The position numbers and the translations under genes were made by a program. Shown here piece after piece: positions 16,418 to 22,317 of a DNA stretch of 28,822 nucleotides (position 1 is its first letter; each line of letters opens with the position of its first letter). The notes beneath the pieces were generated by a model that was not told the DNA's origin, made no database searches, and was given only the letters and a program-made list of their open reading frames with translations. The DNA is from Oscillospiraceae bacterium (lineage in GTDB: Bacteria; Bacillota; Clostridia; Oscillospirales; Acutalibacteraceae), in NCBI GenBank assembly GCA_902766855.1, contig CACXFE010000212.1:1-28822 (forward strand), read 5' to 3'.

Positions 16418-16624
16418 TTAAATAATCAAATTGTTGCTTATAAAATCCTCAAACTCCTTACGTTTGACTAACTTTTTTGTTCCTACAAACAGAACAAACG
16501 GACAATTTGGGGCTCGTAATAAAGCATCAATTTTGTTTATACCGATATTACTGTACTCGGCGGCTTCTTTAATTGTTAATGTCAGCTTTTCGTTTATGGG
16601 TATTTGTTTTGAATTTTCAGGCAT
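16418..16624 (-). CDS. xis: Excisionase, Tn916 Xis-like winged-helix protein
   Basis: This is a small DNA-bending directionality factor expected to work with Int during excision. The 68-residue length is nearly that of Tn916 Xis. The segment LTLTIKEAAEYSNIGINKIDALL (residues 14-36) matches the helix-turn-helix of that family (LTIEEASKYFRIGENKL in Tn916 from memory). KKLVKRKEFEDFI (50-62) corresponds to its wing and last helix. AAGGAGAT lies 6 nt before the ATG at 16624. The gene ends 107 nt before the int start, same strand. An alternative call is a generic MerR/AlpA-type HTH protein, but length, order and residues favour Xis. Confidence 0.88.
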   Translation of the reverse strand: MPENSKQIPINEKLTLTIKEAAEYSNIGINKIDALLRAPNCPFVLFVGTKKLVKRKEFEDFISNNLII

Positions 16625-16970
16625 TTTTTATCTCCTTTATAATTTTTTGAATAGGAAGAAACAATATAAAGACAAATTTATGATAAGAAAAAGGTTTTTA
16701 TAGAATAATATATCCAAATACAGACCATTTCCTGCATTTTGCGTATTTTCAGGTAGTGCTGTGCACGGTTTGATTTGCAGGCATGCTCAATCTTCATCGC
16801 ATACTATCTGCAAAACCTGTATAACTTCTGTAAAAGGATTCAATTTTCAAGGTTCAAAATAACGGTATTTGCGTCCGTTGTAAAATTAAATACGGATAAA
16901 ATGATATTTCTTCTTCACAATAATGAAAATTTTTCTTAAACCATATATTGTTTTAAAATCAAAATAACGC
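16625..16970. other. Non-coding divergent region upstream of xis, with a bulged inverted repeat
   Basis: No credible gene is seen on either strand between xis and the rightward promoter. The main structure is an imperfect dyad. GGTTT plus TTGCAG (16767-16771 and 16775-16780) pairs with CTGCAAAACC (16808-16817) around a 27-nt interior. GTGCAC and GCATGC palindromes lie beside or within it. Such features could be Xis/Int binding sites, an origin of transfer or a regulatory RNA; the sequence does not decide. Confidence 0.35.
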
Positions 16971-16999
16971 TTGACAACCACAACATATTGTGGTAATAT
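16971..16999 (+). promoter_or_regulatory. Near-consensus sigma-A promoter with operator-like dyad
   Basis: TTGACA (16971-16976) and TAATAT (16994-16999) are separated by exactly 17 nt, a near-perfect housekeeping promoter. Almost the whole spacer is the dyad CCACAA-CATA-TTGTGG (16978-16993), so a dimeric repressor bound there would block RNA polymerase. It drives transcription rightward into the leader and the element genes. Confidence 0.85.
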
Positions 17000-17005
17000 A
17001 GCTTT

Positions 17006-17146
17006 GTAATTGATTTTTGTGCATGCCCTTGAGGGGCAATCGTAATACTTTTTGTATTACATCGCACACACACGTTGAGTTTGTAATTGAGTGCTGACAG
17101 AATAATTCTGCCCTTTTAAAGGTAAGAATAAATGTCAGCACTTTTT
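17006..17146 (+). ncRNA. Structured leader or small RNA ending in an intrinsic terminator
   Basis: Downstream of the promoter the transcript would form three successive hairpins. They are TGCCC/GGGCA (17024-17028 with 17034-17038), a perfect 7-bp GTAATAC/GTATTAC around five Ts (17042-17060), and a 10-bp AGTGCTGACA/TGTCAGCACT (17090-17099 with 17133-17142) followed by TTTTT. The last is a convincing terminator, so a roughly 140-nt RNA is predicted. It could be an independent small RNA or an attenuated leader. A 24-codon frame from ATG 17023 has no ribosome-binding site. I do not recognise a known RNA family. Confidence 0.55.
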
Positions 17147-17160
17147 ATATAGATATTAAC

Positions 17161-17170
17161 GCCTTCGGGC
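17161..17170 (+). other. GCC-UUCG-GGC tetraloop hairpin
   Basis: This is a short exceptionally stable cUUCGg-type hairpin immediately after the first terminator and before an AAAGGAG sequence (17174-17180) that has no ATG-initiated frame behind it. Confidence 0.4.
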
Positions 17171-17282
17171 AGAAAGGAGAAAGAAGACCAAGATTATTGT
17201 TATCTTTAAGGTAACGGACACGGGGAGGTAAAGCAAGTTAATGCTTTGTTTCTAAAACAATCATAAAAACAGAAGAAATACT

Positions 17283-17352
17283 GCTGATAATGTTTCAGCT
17301 TTTTGAGGAATCGTATGTGTTTTAAGAGAAATACAACGATTCCTCTTTTTTT
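17283..17352 (+). terminator. Two adjacent terminator-like hairpins before the first element gene
   Basis: A small stem GCTGA/TCAGC (17283-17287, 17295-17299) is followed by TTTTT. Directly abutting it is a strong 10-bp stem GAGGAATCGT/ACGATTCCTC (17305-17314, 17336-17345) that can extend inward (GTGTTT with AAATAC) and is followed by a run of Ts. They lie about 40 nt before the next start codon, so the downstream genes are expressed only on readthrough or from another promoter. Confidence 0.8.
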
Positions 17353-17390
17353 GTTTTTATGGCCATTTTTTAAATGAAAGGAAGAAATTT

Positions 17391-18182
17391 ATGAGAAGAT
17401 TTCAAAAACTGAAAAGCTCGGCAGTTACACTATTGATTGCAGTTTTAGCAATCACTTGTTTTACGAGAGGTGTTTTACAATTGTCTCTTTATATTGCGGC
17501 ATTTGTGGCATGGGGTATATATGCCTTCATATCATTTGTTGTGCCGATAATAAAGAGACACAACTATCGCCGTGAGGTAAAACGGATTGTGAACGAAAAG
17601 CCATGTAAAGATGCAAATGATGATAATTATGAAAGATTAAGTTACTTGTTGCTTTGTCATGTCAATCACAGAATTACCGGTTATATTCAAAGTACATATC
17701 CCGATGCAACATGGGCTTGGCGAACGGATAAACCTGCATATATTATGGCAAACGGTGGTACTGGCAGAATAGAGCTTTTCGGTGTTAAGGAATATAATTT
17801 TGCTGACATATCTTTTGATAATGATGCAAATATTGATTGTTCCTTGCTTAAAATTGTAAGTCTTAAACAGGCGGCGCAAACCGAATGTAAGGATGCATCT
17901 GCCGATGTTACAAAATCGGAAATTGACCCGCAAGTATGGTTTGAAAAAAGCGGTCGTGTAATCCTTAAAAACCTTATTGCAGAATTAGGCTCAAGAGGAC
18001 ACAATACACTTACTATACGAGATGATGGAAGCTGTGTTGTGAAACAGGGTGAAAAGGAAATTGAGGTATCTCATCTTGAGGCGTTTCCTGAAAGAGTGTA
18101 TCATCCCAAGCTTATTAAGGTTTTTGCAGGAGCAGGTATTGCCGCAAAAACTGTGGATGCGGGATTGGCTGTTAATTGGTAG
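17391..18182 (+). CDS. Unrecognised membrane protein, first gene of rightward element run
   Basis: This is a 263-residue protein with a basic N-terminus and two hydrophobic segments at about 11-31 and 33-53. The larger soluble part that follows is predicted to be cytoplasmic. I recognise no domain. The soluble part has WAWRTDKPAYIMANGGTGRIEL near the middle and ends in a glycine/alanine-rich stretch (AGAGIAAKTVDAGLAVNW). AAAGGAAG lies 8 nt before the ATG at 17391. It is the first coding sequence behind the multi-terminator leader and is followed 10 nt later by the DUF932 gene, suggesting one transcription unit. A role in the element's transfer or maintenance would be a guess. Confidence 0.8.
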   Translation: MRRFQKLKSSAVTLLIAVLAITCFTRGVLQLSLYIAAFVAWGIYAFISFVVPIIKRHNYRREVKRIVNEKPCKDANDDNYERLSYLLLCHVNHRITGYIQSTYPDATWAWRTDKPAYIMANGGTGRIELFGVKEYNFADISFDNDANIDCSLLKIVSLKQAAQTECKDASADVTKSEIDPQVWFEKSGRVILKNLIAELGSRGHNTLTIRDDGSCVVKQGEKEIEVSHLEAFPERVYHPKLIKVFAGAGIAAKTVDAGLAVNW

Positions 18183-18192
18183 GTGATGCCTT

Positions 18193-19263
18193 ATGAAAAA
18201 AGGAATTTCCATCAATGAATTAGCGGCTGAAATTTCCCGACAAAAGGATGCTATGGCAGATTATGTGATTGCTCCGTCAAGGCTTTTAATGGACACTTTG
18301 ACAGATACACCGAAGTTAAGGGTGCTCGATGAAGAAGGCAACGACCGTATAAATCCTTTGGACATTGGTGTATATGCGCATAGACAGATAGCGGGTTATC
18401 TTAACATACCGCAAGCATATTACGATCTGATGTTGGATAAAAACCCTGACCTTTTAGGTATAAATGTCAATGACTGGTTGTATCGCACCGAAGATAGGCG
18501 ACTGCTTCGAACACTTGACGGTGAAGCTCGTGCTTTTTTAAGTGACAGATATAAGCGAATTGATAATTACGATATTGCTCAGGCAACCCTACCAGCTATC
18601 TTGGAAATACCGAATGTGGAATTTGTGAGCTGTAATTTAACGCCCGGCAAAATGTATATTAAGGCAATAAATCCTCGGCTGATGGATGATGTTGTACCCG
18701 GTGACACAGTTCAGGCGGGTATTATTATCAGTAACAGTGAGGTTGGCTTAGGTGCAGTAAATATACAACCGCTTATATACCGACTAGTTTGTGAAAACGG
18801 TATGGTTATAAATGATGCTGTTACTCGCAAAACCCATCTCGGTCCTACGATTTCTGATGAAAATATATTCTTATATTCAAAAGAAACGGTAGAAGCCGAC
18901 GATAAAGCCTTTATCCTAAAAATACAAGATACAGTAAGGGCGGCGGTTGATGAAGCAAAATTCCGTACAGTTGTAGGTCAAATGCGCGAAGCGAAAGAAG
19001 CGCAGATGAACACCGCAAATGTACCTGAATTTGTAAGGCTTGCAAGCCGCAGTTTTGGTATTACAGAAAATGAAGAAAAAGGTGTATTACAACATCTTAT
19101 TGAGGGCAAAGATTTATCTTTATACGGTCTTTCTAATGCAGTTACACGGTTTAGTCAGGATGTTGAAAGCTATGACCGTGCCACAGATTTAGAGGGTATC
19201 GGTTATAAGATACTTACTATGCCTAAAAAACAATGGAACAGAATAAATTCAATGGCAGCATAA
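18193..19263 (+). CDS. DUF932 (phage/plasmid-like) protein
   Basis: The 356-residue protein resembles the DUF932 family found on phages, plasmids and integrative elements. Visible hallmarks are an early region with YAHRQIAGYLNIPQAYYDLML, the segment LRTLDGEARAFLSDRYKRIDNYDI, GIIISNSEVGLGAVNIQPLIYRLVCENGM (read at residues about 175-203), and a helical C-terminal half. The biochemical function of DUF932 is not established. Its frequent company with DNA-metabolism genes on mobile elements suggests a role in DNA processing or protection. The ATG at 18193 follows AGGTGATG and comes 10 nt after the membrane-protein gene. The four-cysteine protein follows after about 30 nt. Confidence 0.8.
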   Translation: MKKGISINELAAEISRQKDAMADYVIAPSRLLMDTLTDTPKLRVLDEEGNDRINPLDIGVYAHRQIAGYLNIPQAYYDLMLDKNPDLLGINVNDWLYRTEDRRLLRTLDGEARAFLSDRYKRIDNYDIAQATLPAILEIPNVEFVSCNLTPGKMYIKAINPRLMDDVVPGDTVQAGIIISNSEVGLGAVNIQPLIYRLVCENGMVINDAVTRKTHLGPTISDENIFLYSKETVEADDKAFILKIQDTVRAAVDEAKFRTVVGQMREAKEAQMNTANVPEFVRLASRSFGITENEEKGVLQHLIEGKDLSLYGLSNAVTRFSQDVESYDRATDLEGIGYKILTMPKKQWNRINSMAA

Positions 19264-19295
19264 TGCTGACCTATTAAAATTTGGAGGAAATAAAA

Positions 19296-20099
19296 ATGAC
19301 AAACGAAAATACTTTAGCAGTAATGGATAACTTTACTATTCAACCTTTAACAAATGCATCTCCTAATACCGTAATAGATGACCTCGATGATTTTGAGGGA
19401 ATTATGATGACCTTCCCCCGAATTAAAATACCGGGCGGTGGTTCGACGGTTTTTGAGGTTCCAAGCGATGATCCTCAAAAGCCAAATAATGTTCCTGCTA
19501 TTGAAGGTATTATCTTGTATAATCATAATACCAATGCTTATTGGGAGGAAGGTTCGGAATATGATATGAATACATCACCTGTTTGTACCTCTGTTGATGG
19601 TAAAACGGGTTATGGAGATCCCGGCGGTGCTTGTGCGGAATGTCCGTTCAATCAGTACGGAACTGATACTAACGGCGGAAAAGGTAAGGCTTGTAAGAAT
19701 ATGCGTAGCCTATATATCTTACAAAACAATGCACCGTTGCCTATAAATCTGTTACTGCCGCCTACAAGCTTAAAGGCATTCAATGATTTCACACGAAATG
19801 CCTTTATAATGAGGAATCGTAAGCCTTGGGGTTCTCTTGTTCGTATTGAACTTCGTAAAGAGAGTAACGGTTCAAATAACTATGCTGTTGCAACCTTTAA
19901 ACTTTTGGGTGATTTTACCGGAGAAAAGTTAGCCGAGGTTATTGAGTATGCAAAAGTTGCCCGTGCAGGTATTAATGAAATGTTAAAGCAACGCGCTATA
20001 AATGTTGAAGAATTAAAAGAGCCTACTGAAACATTTACTGAAATCGTTGATGATGGAAGTGAACCTAATGGCGACCCATTTAGCGCTGTAGAAGTTTAA
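19296..20099 (+). CDS. Four-cysteine protein of mobile elements, function unknown
   Basis: This is a 267-residue acidic-tailed protein. Its notable feature is a cluster of four cysteines at residues 97, 113, 116 and 133 (C-x15-C-x2-C-x16-C) within a Gly-rich segment containing GGACAECPFNQYG and GKGKACKNMRSLYIL. This suggests a zinc or iron-sulphur site. The remainder looks like a beta-rich domain (LVRIELRKES, YAVATFKLLGDF) with an acidic C-terminus (EIVDDGSEPNGDPFSAVEV). An acidic tail after a beta-rich domain recalls single-stranded DNA-binding proteins, but that is only an analogy. The start at ATG 19296 is set by GGAGG at 19284-19288; a TTG at 19281 in frame overlaps this site and is rejected. 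Confidence 0.8.
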   Translation: MTNENTLAVMDNFTIQPLTNASPNTVIDDLDDFEGIMMTFPRIKIPGGGSTVFEVPSDDPQKPNNVPAIEGIILYNHNTNAYWEEGSEYDMNTSPVCTSVDGKTGYGDPGGACAECPFNQYGTDTNGGKGKACKNMRSLYILQNNAPLPINLLLPPTSLKAFNDFTRNAFIMRNRKPWGSLVRIELRKESNGSNNYAVATFKLLGDFTGEKLAEVIEYAKVARAGINEMLKQRAINVEELKEPTETFTEIVDDGSEPNGDPFSAVEV

Positions 20100-20129
20100 A
20101 AATGACCGTGCAGTGTTGCACAAAATTAT

Positions 20130-20163
20130 AAAAGAGATGCTGTAGCAATACGGCATCTCTTTT
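20130..20163 (+). terminator. Hairpin, possible attenuator before the sigma-like gene
   Basis: An 11-bp perfect stem AAAAGAGATGC/GCATCTCTTTT (20130-20140, 20153-20163) ends in TTTT but lacks a longer T-run. It lies just ahead of the AAGGAGG at 20171. It may terminate only partly, lowering expression of the genes behind it. Confidence 0.55.
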
Positions 20164-20183
20164 GCTATTTAAGGAGGAAAAAT

Positions 20184-20192
20184 ATGCGATGA
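20184..20192 (+). other. Two-codon minigene ATG-CGA-TGA overlapping the next start
   Basis: AAGGAGG (20171-20177) has its ideal 6-nt spacing to an ATG at 20184 that is followed by CGA and the stop TGA (20190-20192). That stop overlaps the ATG at 20189 of the sigma-like gene in the usual ATGA manner. The sigma-like ATG is 11 nt from the same site. Confidence 0.4.
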
Positions 20193-20719
20193 AACCGTTA
20201 ACGGGAGAGCAGAAACACTTGGCTGAGCTTAATCATGACCTTGTGTATAAATTTTTAAATAAAAATAATTTGTCTGAAGCGGAATATTATGATGTTGTTG
20301 TTTTCGGCTATCTTTGCGCCGCGCAAGAATATTGTGAAAATGCGAAGCTTCAAAAGTTTTCATTTGCAACGGTTGCTTGGAAGATGATGCGTAGAGAATT
20401 ATCAAATCATATTAAATATCTTGATAGAAAAAAACGTGATTTTCCAACGATTAGTTTATCCGAGATACTTAGTGATTCTGATTCGTTGCATTACGAGGAT
20501 GTAATAACACTGGAAAATCAGTTAATGGAAGAATTAAGACTGAATTTGTTATTACATACCCTTGCCGCAAAAATAACCAAAAAGCAAATGCGTATCATAC
20601 GTATGCGTCTTGATGGTTTCAGGATGCACGATATAGCAAGTGCGGAGAAAATGACATTTAAGGATATCAACCGTATGCTTGATGATACCTACCATAAAAT
20701 AATGGAAATCTTAATTTAG
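20189..20719 (+). CDS. Sigma-70-like / helix-turn-helix regulatory protein of the element
   Basis: This 176-residue protein has the layout of a small sigma-factor-like regulator. A region-2-like helical part (YYDVVVFGYLCAAQEYC, then FSFATVAWKMMRRELSNHIKYLD, about 34-83) is followed by a linker. A region-4-like segment from about 128 (ITKKQMRIIRMRLDGFRMHDIASAEKM, then FKDINRMLDDTYHKIMEIL) closes it. Similar proteins occur in Tn916-type elements and are thought to control transfer genes. The start is taken as ATG 20189 (MKPLTGEQ). The frame extends to TTG 20162, but that lies inside the preceding hairpin and upstream of the ribosome-binding site. Whether it recruits RNA polymerase is inferred from fold-level resemblance only. 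Confidence 0.75.
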   Translation: MKPLTGEQKHLAELNHDLVYKFLNKNNLSEAEYYDVVVFGYLCAAQEYCENAKLQKFSFATVAWKMMRRELSNHIKYLDRKKRDFPTISLSEILSDSDSLHYEDVITLENQLMEELRLNLLLHTLAAKITKKQMRIIRMRLDGFRMHDIASAEKMTFKDINRMLDDTYHKIMEILI

Positions 20720-20741
20720 TTGTTTTACGGAGGAATGTTTT

Positions 20742-20954
20742 ATGAAATACGAAATTGTTTTATCAATAGAAATTGATATTGATAAAAACGAGTATCCTGA
20801 TGTGACCGATAAGGATGTTGTAGAAGGTTTGATTATTCAAGATTCGGATATTGTTGATGGATTTGAATTGACTACAGCAGTCAGGGGTTATGACAATACG
20901 AAAGATTATTTTCTTAAAAATGCAAAAATTATAAATAAAAATACAATCTTATAA
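20742..20954 (+). CDS. Small acidic protein, unrecognised
   Basis: This 70-residue product has alternating hydrophobic/acidic strands at the start (YEIVLSIEIDIDKNEYP) and a VTDKDVVEGLII helix, consistent with a small alpha/beta protein. No family is recognised. GGAGG lies just upstream of the ATG at 20742, and the gene follows the sigma-like gene after 22 nt, which supports it as real. Confidence 0.65.
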   Translation: MKYEIVLSIEIDIDKNEYPDVTDKDVVEGLIIQDSDIVDGFELTTAVRGYDNTKDYFLKNAKIINKNTIL

Positions 20955-20988
20955 TATGCGTTTTTAAGGGAAGAAAGGAATGCTTTAT

Positions 20989-21213
20989 ATGAAAAAAACA
21001 GTAGAAATAAGTGGACATATCGTGTTTCCGTTAAAGGAAGGTGTTTCCGCATACATAGCTTGCTCCAAAGGTATAGTACAAACCTCTAAGGTTGTAAGTG
21101 TTAAAAATGATACAAAAGAATTTGCACACTTTGAAACTATGAATTCGGAGTATAAGGTAACACTTGAGAAAAGTCCTGTGGAATTGGCTCAGGCATTGCC
21201 TAAATGTGCATAA
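20989..21213 (+). CDS. Small protein, unrecognised
   Basis: The 74-residue product (MKKTVEISGHIVFPLKEGVS) is predicted to be mostly beta-stranded, without membrane segments or known motifs. The ATG at 20989 is placed 10 nt from AAAGG. An in-frame ATG at 20980 directly abuts the ribosome-binding sequence and is less likely. It is followed by a weak terminator-like hairpin. Confidence 0.6.
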   Translation: MKKTVEISGHIVFPLKEGVSAYIACSKGIVQTSKVVSVKNDTKEFAHFETMNSEYKVTLEKSPVELAQALPKCA

Positions 21214-21230
21214 AATTATAATTTAGTAAA

Positions 21231-21264
21231 GGGCACAGTGAGAACAATCTTGCTGTGCTTTTTA
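21231..21264 (+). terminator. Terminator-like hairpin
   Basis: GGCACAG (21231-21237) can pair with CTGTGCT (closing pair G-T) around a 14-nt loop and is followed by a T-run (TTTTT). It has a short stem, so termination is probably partial. The small cysteine-rich gene follows at once. Confidence 0.45.
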
Positions 21265-21278
21265 GGTAGGTGATTAAA

Positions 21279-21419
21279 ATGAAAGATTTTATAAAAAATA
21301 TAGTTCTTAAATTCCGTTTATGGTTTAAGCGGGATAAAAGATGTCCGCATTGTTGTGTTACCTGTAGATTTTTCAATGATTGTATAGAAGAAATGAGGAA
21401 CGCAAATGAATTTAGCTGA
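21279..21419 (+). CDS. 46-residue cysteine-rich small protein
   Basis: This short frame starts at ATG 21279, with AGGTAGG 8 nt upstream, and stops at 21417-21419, overlapping the next gene by 14 nt. The N-terminal half is basic and amphipathic (MKDFIKNIVLKFRLWFKRDKR). The second half holds CPHCCVTCRFFNDC, five cysteines and a histidine, resembling a zinc-binding knuckle. The good ribosome-binding site, overlap with the following gene and dense Cys pattern argue it is real, though it is too short to place in a family. It could bind nucleic acid or a metal cofactor. Confidence 0.55.
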   Translation: MKDFIKNIVLKFRLWFKRDKRCPHCCVTCRFFNDCIEEMRNANEFS

Positions 21420-22317
21420 TAAATTAGCCAATGTGGATATGACTGAAGATAAGCGTATATCTGCAGAAGACCGCAAATATTGTGAAGCTCATCAAAAGGC
21501 GTATGAACTGGCTATTGATAATCTAAAAAATCTTGTTTTCTTTTGGGAATGTACCGAAGCCGAACAAGATGCAATTCTCGGTGATTACGACGCCTATACA
21601 CGGAAGTACAGTAGTTATATCTCAATAGAAGATTTTTCTATACGCAAGGTTGAAGATAATATTATGCATACTCATGAGAAATTTGTCAGATATTTAGTCA
21701 ATTATTTTGATAGGACTTATCATATTGAACTCGATGTCGATAAAATCATAAAATTTCTGATTCCTCAAAAACCCGAATACGATTATTCTGACCGTATAAA
21801 TTATGAAAAAAGGGTTGAAGAATGGGAAAAAGAAATGGAAGAAGTATCTTTGCAATTTGAGGATGTATTAGATCAAATTCTTATACAACTTGATGGAAGA
21901 ACATTTATTGAGCGAGCTATTGATGAAATTATTGCGAATTGCCGTCAGCATGCTTGGTTAAACGGTGAGCCATATTTTGAAGTTAAAGGTGACACTATTC
22001 GTTTTCAAGATTATTTCTGCAGTCATGAGTATTGGATTAGCAGAGATAGATGGACATTTACAAGCAGAATGAAAAGTATCGTACCCGCAATTTATCATTA
22101 TGAAACGAACTGTATTGGTAATTATCCGCATTTATTCAATAGACTGTTTAATGACTTTAGTTATCCCGAACTCGATTTTGATAATGATAATAAGCTTATG
22201 TCTATTAAGTGTTTCAAAAAGGGAAGAGTAGATGTCAAATTCAAAAGCAAAACATATGCTACAGAATTTGCGGATAAATATCTCGGTTGGGTTGCGAACG
22301 GAGGTATAACAGAATGA
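21406..22317 (+). CDS. Possible DUF4942-type protein preceding the methyltransferase
   Basis: This 303-residue, highly charged protein is mostly helical, with a coiled-coil-like stretch around residues 120-150 (INYEKRVEEWEKEMEEVSLQF). The C-terminal half carries aromatic-rich segments (FQDYFCSHEYWISRDRWTF, PELDFDNDNKLMSIKCFKKGRVDVKFKS) resembling what I recall of DUF4942, a domain found beside or fused to DNA methyltransferases on mobile elements. That assignment is moderate at best. GAGGAA precedes the ATG at 21406. The TGA at 22315-22317 overlaps the ATG of the methyltransferase-helicase gene, so the two proteins are probably made together and may form a complex. Confidence 0.6.
   Translation: MNLADKLANVDMTEDKRISAEDRKYCEAHQKAYELAIDNLKNLVFFWECTEAEQDAILGDYDAYTRKYSSYISIEDFSIRKVEDNIMHTHEKFVRYLVNYFDRTYHIELDVDKIIKFLIPQKPEYDYSDRINYEKRVEEWEKEMEEVSLQFEDVLDQILIQLDGRTFIERAIDEIIANCRQHAWLNGEPYFEVKGDTIRFQDYFCSHEYWISRDRWTFTSRMKSIVPAIYHYETNCIGNYPHLFNRLFNDFSYPELDFDNDNKLMSIKCFKKGRVDVKFKSKTYATEFADKYLGWVANGGITE

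Noticed and set aside
16978..16993. Dyad as an NrdR box
   Set aside because: It matches a remembered NrdR consensus at about 13 of 16 positions, but NrdR boxes usually come in pairs before ribonucleotide reductase genes, and no such genes are present here.
16959..17141. 60-codon frame on the - strand across the leader region
   Set aside because: It is antisense to the promoter, hairpins and terminator, has no ribosome-binding site and looks like a chance frame.
17241..17255. Four-residue leader peptide ATG-CTT-TGT-TTC-TAA behind GGGGAGG
   Set aside because: The spacing from the ribosome-binding sequence is about 12 nt and the frame is very short; not enough to call a regulatory peptide.
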